Shown here in pieces: positions 14,601 through 23,715 of a stretch of DNA of 64,000 nucleotides (its first letter is position 1; each line of letters opens with the position of its first letter). Position numbers and translations under genes: made by a program. Location: the NCBI GenBank assembly GCA_003024175.1, contig MDYQ01000106.1:1-64000 (forward strand), read 5' to 3'. Under the pieces are notes generated by a model. That model was given only the letters and a program-made list of their open reading frames with translations. It was not told the origin of the DNA and made no database searches. The DNA is from Planoprotostelium fungivorum. Lineage: Eukaryota > Evosea > Variosea > Cavosteliida > Cavosteliaceae.

Positions 14601-15015
14601 TTAAATCTGTATCGAGAGTGGAAGGGACACAAGACATATCCATCAGTGTGGGTAAACCCAACGAACCACCACACAAAGAGAAGGTGCGTCCTCTCACATC
14701 GACATCATCGCAGTACATCTGAAAGAGTTTCTGACAAGATCAGATCCTCCATGCCATCGAGAGCAACGTAGAATCGCTTCTGTCCTCTATCGATGGACAG
14801 CGGAACAAGTTCAAGGCATTGGGAAAAGATTACGACAGAAAGGCTTACGTGTCAGGCAGCTACATCAAAAAGTGAGAGAAGAGAGGGGAGAGAGAACTGA
14901 TGATGACAGGACCATCTCTCCTCTGACACAGTTGAATCGATCATCTACCACCACCTCTTTCGCGGACTCGGACACTGGCTCCCTATATTCTGAGACGAGG
15001 AATTCGATACAATGA
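2632..15015 (+). CDS. VPS13-family bridge-like lipid transfer protein
   Basis: Giant rod-shaped protein that carries phospholipids in bulk between membranes at contact sites. The start at 2632 gives MFFELAIGKILQATIGKYL and then FNLALLGGNVRLNDLAIKP, the chorein (VPS13 N-terminal) domain. Repeating-groove segments follow across about 35-45 exons separated by introns of about 35-60 bases. A VPS13 adaptor-binding-like beta-rich region lies around 9.2-12.9 kb. Near the carboxy end are the amphipathic ATG2_C-like repeats (GGVKGLAKGIGRGLVGVPIK, then PVNGIVDMATKTMQGVYNS) and a PH-like domain (14.4-14.9 kb). The last exon (TISPLTQLNRSSTTTSFADS) ends in TGA at 15015. Every apparent stop that I checked is explained by a GT..AG intron, so the gene looks intact. 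One likely intron (3617-3697) holds a tandem repeat and another (7832-7955) is CT-rich. Which VPS13 paralogue this is cannot be decided by eye. Confidence 0.95.
3617..3697 (+). repeat. 21-base tandem repeat in a probable VPS13 intron
   Basis: The unit AGAAGAGAAGGAGTACATAA(T) repeats three times at 3626-3688, with a partial fourth copy, between a GTGATA donor-like site at 3617 and a CAG at 3697. The stretch is 81 bases, divisible by three, and has no in-frame stop, so it could be retained or read as a small repeat peptide. Splicing joins FAVQLRIQE to VALTLEREQLRQIL, which fits the VPS13 groove pattern better than the repeat peptide does. Confidence 0.65.
7832..7955 (+). repeat. CT-rich minisatellite inside a VPS13 intron
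   Basis: This intron (GTATTC donor, ATCAG acceptor) consists almost wholly of TCTCCTCTTCTTA(T/C) units repeated about eight times. It is longer than the usual 35-60 base introns of this gene. It makes long open low-complexity frames on the plus strand that are not coding. Slippage expansion of a polypyrimidine tract is the simplest origin. Confidence 0.8.
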
Positions 15016-15100
15016 GAAAGGATGTATTGTGAATAGATTCCGTCATCTTGCTGAAGGGATGAACGCCTGAGAGACTTCATGTTGGGGTGATCGATGGATC

Positions 15101-15572
15101 TCAATCTAATGTTTCCCCACTGGGGATCTTCTGTTGAGAGATCAGAAGAGTGAAAGTGAAGAGGTGAGAGGTGGAATGTGATGAAAGATGGTTGTGAGTA
15201 CCTGCGCCGGTTGTGGTTTGTTTGGACGAGGGTTGGGCTTCAAAAAGTAGAAAGAATCGAACTTCTTGTAGGCGAACAAACTGTTCTTGCAAGTCTGTGC
15301 TTTCTTGTGTTCGAGGCCAAACTCCTTCTGCTTTCCTCCTTTTCCTCTCGGCCAACAGACGAGATTACCATTGGGTCTCACTTTAAATCTCTTTTGAAAG
15401 GCCTTTTTCGTCTTATGAACTTGAGCACATGGCTGGAATGGGGCGATGGGGTGAAGCAGTTGATTGGTCGAAAGATTCTGCAGGTGTCATTCAAGACTAT
15501 ACGGGTGACATCTACCGAATTGGATCGCTTTGCCCAAGATGAAACAGAGCTGATGAACCGAGTGAGATCCAT
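15101..15572 (-). CDS. Mitochondrial ribosomal protein bL35m
   Basis: Large-subunit mitochondrial ribosomal protein related to bacterial L35, nuclear encoded. Start at 15572 (MDLTRFISSVSSWAKRSNS), an exon end in phase 0, a 38-base intron, then NLSTNQLLHPIAPFQPCAQV. The family core follows: HKTKKAFQKRFKVRPNGNLV, then CWPRGKGGKQKEFGLEHKKA. The KTxxxxxKRFK opening, the glycine after the turn and the basic tail match bL35. A second intron of about 70 bases precedes the last exon KIPSGETLD, with the stop at 15101. The amino end is basic, with serines and few acids, suitable as a mitochondrial leader. The core is small, so recognition rests on the pattern rather than on length. The gene converges with VPS13, with an 85-base gap. 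Confidence 0.68.
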
Positions 15573-16022
15573 CTCCGTGATGTGATCTTCGGCTTTTTAT
15601 TTTGCTTTTTAAATATTTGAAACAGTGTAGAACCACTATTAACCCGAGAAGCAGGCTTGTCTGTGCTGCAGCAGCCGAGCTAGTTCTTACACACTCCTCT
15701 TCGCTCGTTCTACACATCATCACACCTATTCTGATCATGGTTCATATCTGGGCTCGAATTCGAGCAGTACGATGCATCTCTGTCGCCTCAGACAAGAGAC
15801 CAGACAGAGATAAGAGTACGGTTGTTGTGCTGTTGGAATGCCCTCACTGTCGTGGCAAAGATGCCAACGAACTTGACTAAAATAGCATTTTTTGCCATAC
15901 TTAAATCGGGATGTATTTCTCACCGATTTCTCGCGAACAGAGTCTGCGTAGTTTACCGCATCCGATCTCGTTAGGCATTTTTCGCGATCCAAGCGGCACT
16001 CTCAACGACAAAGGAAGCAGAG
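15573..16022. other. Divergent intergenic region, bL35m / TMEM144-like
   Basis: About 450 bases between two start codons pointing apart, so it should hold both promoters. AT-rich around 15590-15625 (TTTTTATTTTGCTTTTTAAA). I see no convincing gene or repeat. The open frames here have no family resemblance. Confidence 0.5.
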
Positions 16023-17348
16023 ATGAGCGACGCCGTCGGTTGGGTCTGTACCGTGATAGCTGTTTGCTTCTTTGGAACCTATGCTGTGCCAACAAAATTC
16101 GTCCCCACGGGTGATGGTTGGGTCTTCCAGTGGGTGAGTAATGAGAGAGGATGGCTAGCAGCGAGAGCTCACGAAACTCGATAGGTAGAGTGTGCTGGTA
16201 TTCTCCTCGTCGGTTTGATTACAGAATTCATTGCGGGTGCCAATGGCTCTCTCTATCTGGAGCCCGCCGGTCTTCTGGGAGGTATGTTCTGGTGTCTGGG
16301 TAACACGACCGTCGTGCCTGGTAAGTTTATCTCAACCGCGCATCACTGGCTAACCATTTTTCAGTCGTAGACACCATCGGTCTCGGTATGGGTATGCTCA
16401 TCTGGGGAGGTGAGTGCAGGAACGAGAGATGATTCTCAGTTGTTGCTAGGAACTTCCATGGTGGTGGGATGGAGTGGATCCTTCTTCGGCTGGAGATTCG
16501 GAGATCTCGAGATCGTCAAGCAGAAGCCCTTCCACGAAGACAGCCACAAGATCCTCAACGTTGTTGGAGTCGTCATCGCTCTGTGCTCCATCGTTGCTTT
16601 CCTTCCCATCAAGCCAACCATCACGAAGAAGAGCAACAGCAACGAAGAGAAGACCCCTCTGCTGCACTACGAAGAGGTATCTCACGAGAAGGTCAATGAG
16701 GTCTCACCCCAAGCCGAAAAGTCTGGCGCTGCGAAGAAGATCCTCGGTGTCTTCCTCTCTGTCTTAGCCGGTGATCACTCTCCCTTCATTCTTCCCTGAC
16801 ATCCATGCGTAGGTGTTCTTTACGGTGTCAACCTTGCCCCCGTCACTTACCTCCAAGAGCGTCCCTACGCTACCAAGCCCCACCCTCTCTCCTTCTGTCT
16901 CTCCCACTTTGCCGGAATCTTTTTCACCTCCACCGCCATTCTCATCGTCTACTGCATCTACAAGAAGAACCGACCTCAGTTCTACCCCGAGAGTATCTTA
17001 CCCGCCTTCGTTGCTGGTATCGGTTGGGGTATCGCTCAGTCTGCTTGGTTCGTCGGTGAGTCGAAGATTTATTCTATTTTATTCCTCTCCTCGTCTGGAC
17101 ACCGAATGACTTTTCACAGCCAACTCCATTCTGAGCCCAGTCATCACCTTCCCCATCATCTCCACGACACCAGGTGAGAGAGATAGAGGATGAAACTGAA
17201 GAGTGCAGGTCTCATCTCTGCCTTCTGGGGTGTCATCGTCTTCAAGGAGATCCAAGGAAAGAGAAACTTTTTCTTCTTGACTGCCGCTCTCCTGCTCACC
17301 TTTGCTGGTATCGCTTTCATTGCCGTGTCCAAGAAGGGAGAGGACTAA
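16023..17348 (+). CDS. TMEM144-family multi-pass transporter-like protein
   Basis: Ten-pass membrane protein of the TMEM144 family in the drug/metabolite transporter clan; the substrate is usually taken to be a carbohydrate but is unproven. Exon 1 (MSDAVGWVCTVIAVCFFGTY, then AVPTKFVPTGDGWVFQW) is the classic family opening, with the small-residue helix and the GDG(x)xFQW element. Later exons give VECAGILLVGLITEF, PAGLLGGMFWCLGNTTVVP, and after a soluble acidic loop (EEKTPLLHYEEVSHEKVNEV) the second helical half: GVLYGVNLAPVTYLQ, FFTSTAILIVYCIYKKNRPQ, PAFVAGIGWGIAQSAWFV. The end is AALLLTFAGIAFIAVSKKGE followed by D and TAA. Six or so introns of 35-65 bases. The gene looks intact. It lies on the plus strand between two minus-strand mitochondrial ribosomal protein genes and shows no functional link to them. 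Confidence 0.9.
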
Positions 17349-17772
17349 TGAACGTGGACAAAGAGTGCTCGTTTGTATCATCTACTGTATCGCGATACTG
17401 TGCATCACTGTTGTTCATCCATTCTATCGTTGTTGTACTGTGGCAGTGGATGTTTGAGATGATTCAATGAGAAAGAGGAGAGGTACGAGATTGAAATGTA
17501 TTAATCCAGCTTGTAATCCTCCTCTTTGTAAGATCGAGTGGGGACCATCGGCTCTGACTCTCCTTGTTTGTAGAAAAGTGTTTCTGTCTGTTGCAGTGGC
17601 TTTCTGTTGCATCATCAATCTCCCTCCACTGCATCATTGATGTGTGTGATATCGCCATCCATGTGTGGTGATGTATCGATGTTGCGGTACTATATCGATA
17701 TATGGATGAATTCTATTATGATGACCAGTTCTATACGAAGTATACATTCCGACGGTTGATGATGAAAGATGC
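17349..17772. other. Convergent intergenic region
   Basis: About 420 bases between the 3' ends of the TMEM144-like and bL20m genes. T- and GT-rich with no recognisable gene. It probably holds both 3' untranslated regions; no strong hairpin was evident by eye. Confidence 0.45.
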
Positions 17773-18234
17773 TCACTCGGGAGTGGGGTAAAAGAATTTC
17801 TCTGCATAGAAGATGAGAAATGCGAACATGAGGAGAGGACTCACTCGTTGAGGGCTTGTGTATGTTGGTGGCATGCTTCTGTAACTCCTCGACGACGGCC
17901 TTGAAACTGTATGGCTCGAACGTTGCCAATTCAGATAAGATCTTTCTGTTCAATTCGATGTGTGCGGGGGCGAGACCGGACATGAGCTCACTGTATGTGA
18001 TTCCATACTGGCGAGCACCTACCCCATCAGAACGAGAGCGAAAGTTTTGAACACACCAGCATTGATGTTCTGAACCCACAACATTCTCTGATCTCTCTTG
18101 AACTCCTTTCTGGTCTTGTATTGGTTCAAAAGGGCGTGATTGACTCTGCTTCTGGCAACCGAGTAGACATTCTTTCCTCTTCCTTGATATCCCTTTGCGA
18201 ATTCAAACAGCTTCTGCCTTCCCATACCACCCAT
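17773..18234 (-). CDS. Mitochondrial ribosomal protein bL20m
   Basis: Nuclear-encoded homologue of bacterial ribosomal protein L20, which binds 23S-type rRNA early in large-subunit assembly. From the ATG at 18234 the protein reads MGGMGRQKLFEFAKGYQGRG, KNVYSVARSRVNHALLNQY, KTRKEFKRDQRMLWVQNINA, the long basic helix of L20. After a phase-1 intron (about 18016-18054) it continues GARQYGITYSELMSGLAPAH, IELNRKILSELATFEPYSF, KAVVEELQKHA, the globular carboxy domain with the IELNRK signature. A last short exon gives KKFFYPTPE and a stop at 17773. About 125 residues, the usual family size. The amino end starts directly at the rRNA-binding helix with little room for a cleaved leader, as in many mitochondrial L20 proteins. 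Confidence 0.9.
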
Positions 18235-18337
18235 TTTGTCTTCTTTTTGAGTGAGATCAGATGGATGTGATCACCCTTGCCTCTCTCTCGTTGTATATTG
18301 GTAAATTTCTCTCCGATTTACATTTTCTTCATCAGAC

Positions 18338-19920
18338 ATGATCACCCGATTGAGATCAGCTGGATTCTCTCGAATATCACGTCCTCACTCTATCACGATC
18401 ATTCAGCGTCATTCATCGACGACATCCACTTCTGATGTTCCAACTGGACCGAATTCACTGGATCCCCTTGCACTGTTCTACCTTCGTCAGTACAGAAAAG
18501 GAGGATTTCCGGCAGCTGTACGGCGACAATTGAGGAGTCGAGAGAATGTGACAGTCATCACATCATTTGTTCATTTCAGCTTACATCGAGCAGGAGCCCA
18601 TACAATTTCAAGTAGAATACACGGGAGCACTATCTCAGGTAGGGTCATCTCATCTTCATCAACACTGACACCATCAGCACCCGATAGAGAAGGCTCTAAA
18701 GGAAGGACCGGGAGGGACTCTTCACAGAGTACGATGGATGGACAAAGAGATCTATCTCCTCCAAACGAAACGAGCAGGTGAAGATGCCGTCGATTTTGGA
18801 AGGTATTGCCATCAGAGCTGATCTCGTGTTCACATCCAACAGTCGAGTCTTGTGGAACATCATGCCCGATGCCATCATCGCCAACTTGCATCCAGAGGTC
18901 TCTCCTCTCTTTGACGTTCCTCCGTGGGATGCTCTCGGTGAGTCCATCACACATACGGCCAAGAGTTGAATTATAACAGCGGGATCAACTTATCAGACGC
19001 GTCTGTTAGCCCCGGGAGACGAAGCACATCACTTGGCCCTGATGAAAGTGAGTCGCAGACACATCATGTCTCTCATCCTCTTTAGGCGGCATCGAGAGAT
19101 TGTCACTACGGATTCATCAAGGGTCACTTCATTCAGACTTATCTGGAGAGGAGAAAGTTTTTCAACAGGTGAGAGGTGATGATGCAAGGGAGAATAAAGA
19201 GGACAGGTATCCGTGGCGAGTCAACATGGAGACAGCTGCCCTGGCCAGTCTGGCAACATCTTTAGAGTTCCCCGTTTATTGTGCTTGGAGGCCAAAACAA
19301 GTGAGGTGGTCACGATACATAAAGAATTGACGATCACAGTACACCGTATCGAGGTGGCTCAGATTGTCCACGTTTGGAGAGAAAGGTCTTCCCTCTCTTC
19401 TTCTCTCCTCTGATTCTAAACAGTTCGATTCTTTTGGGCGGCGAAGAAGTTTTTAGACAAAGAGGTTCCCCTGACAGAGGTGAAGAACAGATGTAGAATA
19501 CAGAACTGATGAGGTCAGATGATGGAGGCACCTGCTTTGGGTGAATTCGATGAAGATCGTCTGTCCAAGTACAACCAGCCGCCCCACGTGACGGGAGAGA
19601 TGGTGAACGCGTTTGAGGTAGATTCGATCCTCCTGTCGGCGTGCAAGAGGACCAATCACAAGAAGATCCTCATGATCTCTGACTTTGTGAGGAGAAGTAT
19701 ATGACCCAATCACTGAGGCAATCAGATCAATTTGGACAGCGTCATCAATCTGTTAGATGATCCGAAGGACCAGACACCCAGATTGGTATCGATGGGAGAG
19801 TGGTGAGAGAAGAACGTGAGGCAGATGATGATCATCTGGTGCAGGACGCAAGAACTGGATCCCATCATGAACCAATTCGACAGAGTCCATTCTTTCTCTC
19901 GACCGTATAAGACCGAATAA
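18338..19920 (+). CDS. Putative mitochondrial protein, weakly TraB-like
   Basis: Not firmly recognised. The start at 18338 gives MITRLRSAGFSRISRPHSIT, a basic, serine-rich, acid-free stretch typical of a mitochondrial leader. Later exons include NIMPDAIIANLHPEVSPLF, PGDEAHHLALMKAASRDCH, then WRVNMETAALASLATSLEF, PVYCAWRPKQYTVSRWLRL, and near the end TNHKKILMISDFINLDSVIN. The order and spacing (a P-D-x-x-hydrophobic strand, a helix-rich ETAAL segment, an AWRP-x-Q-(x)n-RWLRL segment where TraB proteins have GDRP-x-x-x-T-x-RR, and a late KxLxxxxDFxxLD strand) recall the TraB/PrgY fold, but the diagnostic catalytic residues are not obvious. This assignment is inference. The second exon junction near 18546-18577 is uncertain because the simplest splice shifts the frame; at least seven other introns are clear. 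The last exon ends FSRPYKTE and TAA at 19920. Confidence 0.6.
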
Positions 19921-20045
19921 ATGTAAAGGATGCAAGCTGCTCGTGTGTCGGATGTAAGATATCAGAGGGATAGATAGATGCTAGAGATCGCAACATTTGC
20001 GTTCGTGCGACTACTTCCTTTGCTTCGTGTTGGTGTCCATCTCGA

Positions 20046-23000
20046 ATGGCGCATGAGATAGGGGATGAAGTTGTCAAGGTCGCACTGAAGGTCGCCAAGG
20101 TGCTAGCCGTTGCCGCGTTTCATTGATTTGAGGATTGTGAAAAGAGCATTTTTGTCAACTGCAAAGCTCACAGAGGGAGAAACTCGACATGCGATGACCT
20201 CGTATCCTATACCAGAGAATGAACTCGATCGTATGAAAGAGTTGTCACGGTTGAAGGTGAGAGATTGGCAAATGACAAATGGATTGGGGTGAATGTTTGC
20301 CAAAGGTGCTGGGATCCTCTCCGGAGCCAGAATTCGATAGAATCACGCACCTCTTGAAGAGAATTTTAGAGGTGCAACATTGTTCGATCATACTGATTGG
20401 AGCGGAGACACATTGGATAAAATCTAGCACTTGTATTGCGGCCGCAGGAACATCCATGGACAGAGGTGCTTTCTGCTCGACCACGATTATGAGCGATGAA
20501 GTCTTGATCGTTACTAGCGCTAAGACGGTGTGTCTTTGCATTCTCCTCTCCCATCTGATGATCCATAGCATCCCGTGTTTAGTCATCTTAACATGGAATT
20601 CTATGCCGGTGAGACGATGATGCTAGATTGGAGGTGACGATCAACAGGGGCACCTCTCATCACATCAAAAGGACTCCGGATAGGAACGATCTGTTGTTTT
20701 TCAGAGGAGAATCACAGGGAATTGACCGATTCTGAAATCGCCACACTCAAGGACATGGCCTACTTAACGGTGCAAACGTTAGAATTACGTCTGCTCAATC
20801 TGGATGCGAGGCAGAAGGTGAGTCTGGCACATCTCTCTCTGGTTCAAACTCTTGAAGGCGGAGCAACAGAAGAGCCAGATCGAAAACTTTCAAGCGCATA
20901 GGAGGAGATTACTGTGTGGTTTAAACACATTTCCCGAAGGTTTATTCATGTGGAATTGTGACGATCGATGCATGGCCTACATCAACGATGCCTTCAAAAA
21001 CATCACCGGCTTCTCCACAGATGAGATTTTACACGTCCAGGTAGTTCAGATGCCATCACACGCTCTTCTCTTCACTTTCAAATATTTGATCCTGACGAGA
21101 GAATCAGAGTCAGCCTCACGTCTATTTCCTCGAAGAAGAATCAGAGGACACGAAACACATCGACGATCTCTTTCACAGCGAGAGGGGAGACGCGAGCTTA
21201 GAATTACGAGTTCGGAGGAAGGATGGATGTCTGTACTGGATGAGCCTCCACGTTGCCCCCATCTCGGATGACATCGACGATAAGGTCTTATCTATACGAG
21301 TGGATCGTCACGATAGACACTGACTCTCTTTAGAAGTACCGATTCGGAGTGTTGACCGACATCAGCGGGAGAAAAGAGACGGAATTCGAGTTGGTGCAAT
21401 CTCGCAGTTTGGCCCAGCAGGCGACGGACGCGAAGACATCTTTCCTCGCCAACGTATCGCACGAGATCCGAACACCTCTCAACGCCATCTGCGCCAGCAC
21501 GGAGATCCTCTTGAAGAGTCATCAGACGTCCGATCATCGCGATCTGACGCAGATGATCTCATCGGGGGCATCATCACTCCTCTCTCTCATCGAAGACATT
21601 TTCGACTTCCGTGACGTCAACAGTAATCGACTCCAACTCCATCTCCTTCCCTTCCACCTCAGGAAATGCATCGAAGATTGCATCGATCTCTCTTATCTCA
21701 GGTGCGTTGGTGTTTCCGTTGTATATCGATTCACTTAAGAACAGAGCGAATAAGAAGAGATTGAGTCTCGATTACTCCATCGAGGCGGACGTGCCCACTC
21801 ACATTGTGTCAGACGAGCCTCGATTGAGGCAGGTGGTCACGAAGCTGTTGAGTAATGCCGTGACATTTACGGAAGAGGGAGGGGTGAGTGTGGTAGGTTG
21901 TAGATGATCGTGACCATGAACCAGGTGGAATTATGCATCAAGAAGGGAAGCGGTAGAGAGGAAGGGAAGATGACCATCGAGTTTCACATCAGAGACACGG
22001 GAATCGGTATTCCAGATGAAGCCGCGGACAAACTCTTTCAAACTTTCACTCAGGTGAGAAATCTCATCGTCTCCACACTCGCATCAGATGATCACATCGA
22101 TGACGATCACCGATGATCATCAATGATCACATCACTGATCACATCAACAGCTGGACGACACACGAACGAGAAGATACGGAGGAACGGGATTAGGATTAGC
22201 CATGAGTGAGTCATCACATCACGATGCACAGAATCTGATGAACGACAGGTCATCGATTAGCCAAGGCTTTGGGAGGAGACATGTGGTTTCGCTCTCAATT
22301 TGGGAAGGGTTCCACATTCGTCTTCACCATCCAGGTGATTGATCACGTGACTTCCGTGACGTCATCTGACATCATCAGATCGAAGAGGCGACGAGTAAGA
22401 TGGAGAGGGAGGACCTCCATCGAGTGTGTCACATCATCGGCAGTGACATCGAGAGGAAGAGTCTGCACTCCCTCGCCATCGATGTAGGCCTCACGTTGGC
22501 CTCGGTGTGTTTCTGATGTGAGAGAAAGTGTGACGATGAGACAGAGCTGGGGAGATGTTCAGGAGGCGAGGGAGAAGGCGAAATTGGAGAAGGGAGCGTT
22601 GGTATTGGTGGGATCATCACAAGATGGACAGTCTATGGATGTGAGGGACATCAACGAGATCCACATGCTGCACCGATCACAGATCGATGCACTCGTCATG
22701 GACGTGAGTTGCAGATTGGGCATCACGGTTGTGATGATGATCTGACGTCGAGACAGTCGAAAGTATTACCACTGATGGTCATCACTTACCCACTCAAATT
22801 ATCCACCTTGACACGCAGAGTGAAGGAGATCCAATCGAGAGAAGAAGAGGTAAGAGGACAAGATGAAGAGACACTGAAGGATAGCAGGAGAGCAGGAGAG
22901 GATTATTGTACCACGAGACGGAGAGTTCAAAGAGCGGCCGTATAACTCCCATCGGAATGGAAGTGAGGGGATCAGGCTCTCTCCACGGCAAATCATCCGA

Positions 23001-23622
23001 TCGCATCAGGAGCATCTCTCCATTGAGAGGGAACCCGATCGTTCATTCACCCATCCCCATAGTAGGAACGAAGAGAAAGGAGGTGACATCGACCCATCCA
23101 CGTTGACGTCTGAACGAATCAGCCACCGCCGATGCAGTTGTCTGTGCTGGTAGTGGAAGACAACCGGGTGAATCAGAAAGTGATGGTACAGATACTGAGT
23201 ACGATGGGAATCCTTCCCATCATAGCGAACAACGGACAAGAGGTGAGAAGAGGCTTCAATGGTGCGACATCTCACGTGATGACAGGCCATCGATCAAGTA
23301 CTGAAGACAAAGTTCGATGTGATATTGATGGACCTGCAGATGCCAGGTGAGAAGAGAGAAGAGAGGGAGCTGACGATAGACAGTCATGGACGGACTGACT
23401 GCGAGTCGAACGATAAAGAACATGCAAGAGATCGAGCAGAAGCCAGTCATCATCGCCATCACGGCAGACGTCCTCCACGGTATCGAAGACAAATGCAGAG
23501 AGCACGGAATGAACGGCTATCTGTCCAAGCCCATCAGGCGACAGCAGATACTGAACGCTCTGGAGCACGTTGCCAGCGGAGAAGCCATCGGGAGAGATTG
23601 GATCGTCTTCTCATCTTCATGA
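20046..23622 (+). CDS. Hybrid histidine kinase, GAF-PAS-HK-REC
   Basis: Two-component sensor kinase with an attached receiver. Order: a GAF domain (PIPENELDRMKELSRLK, then VLGSSPEPEFDRITHLLKRI) of the PENExxRL type; a PAS domain (FPEGLFMWNCDDRCMAYIND, then AFKNITGFSTDEIL); the phosphoacceptor helix FLANVSHEIRTPLNAI; the HATPase with N-box LRQVVTKLLSNAVTFTEEGG, G1 box DTGIGIPDEAADKLFQTF and G2 box RRYGGTGLGLAM; a degenerate receiver-like stretch (about 22.4-22.9 kb); and a canonical receiver (SVLVVEDNRVNQKVMVQIL, FDVILMDLQMP, a K in GYLSKPIRR). Stop at 23622. At least twelve short introns. No transmembrane segment is visible, so it is probably cytosolic. The start is uncertain: ATG 20046 (MAHEIGDEVVKVALK) needs a small intron to reach the GAF frame. 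Signalling by such kinases in amoebae commonly runs through a phosphorelay to RegA-like targets (family knowledge). Confidence 0.92.
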
Positions 23623-23715
23623 TGCGGAGATGAGGAGCCGTTAGAGGATGAGCCATAGGGACATGTACAGATTTTTGTGAATGAGAAGAGTCGGATAAAA
23701 TACGTTGCAACTCTT

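Noticed and set aside
20101-20130. Reading the histidine kinase start as a non-ATG (TTG) codon at 20110
   Set aside because: An upstream ATG at 20046 with a small intron is more plausible for a nuclear gene, though the exact first exon is unresolved.
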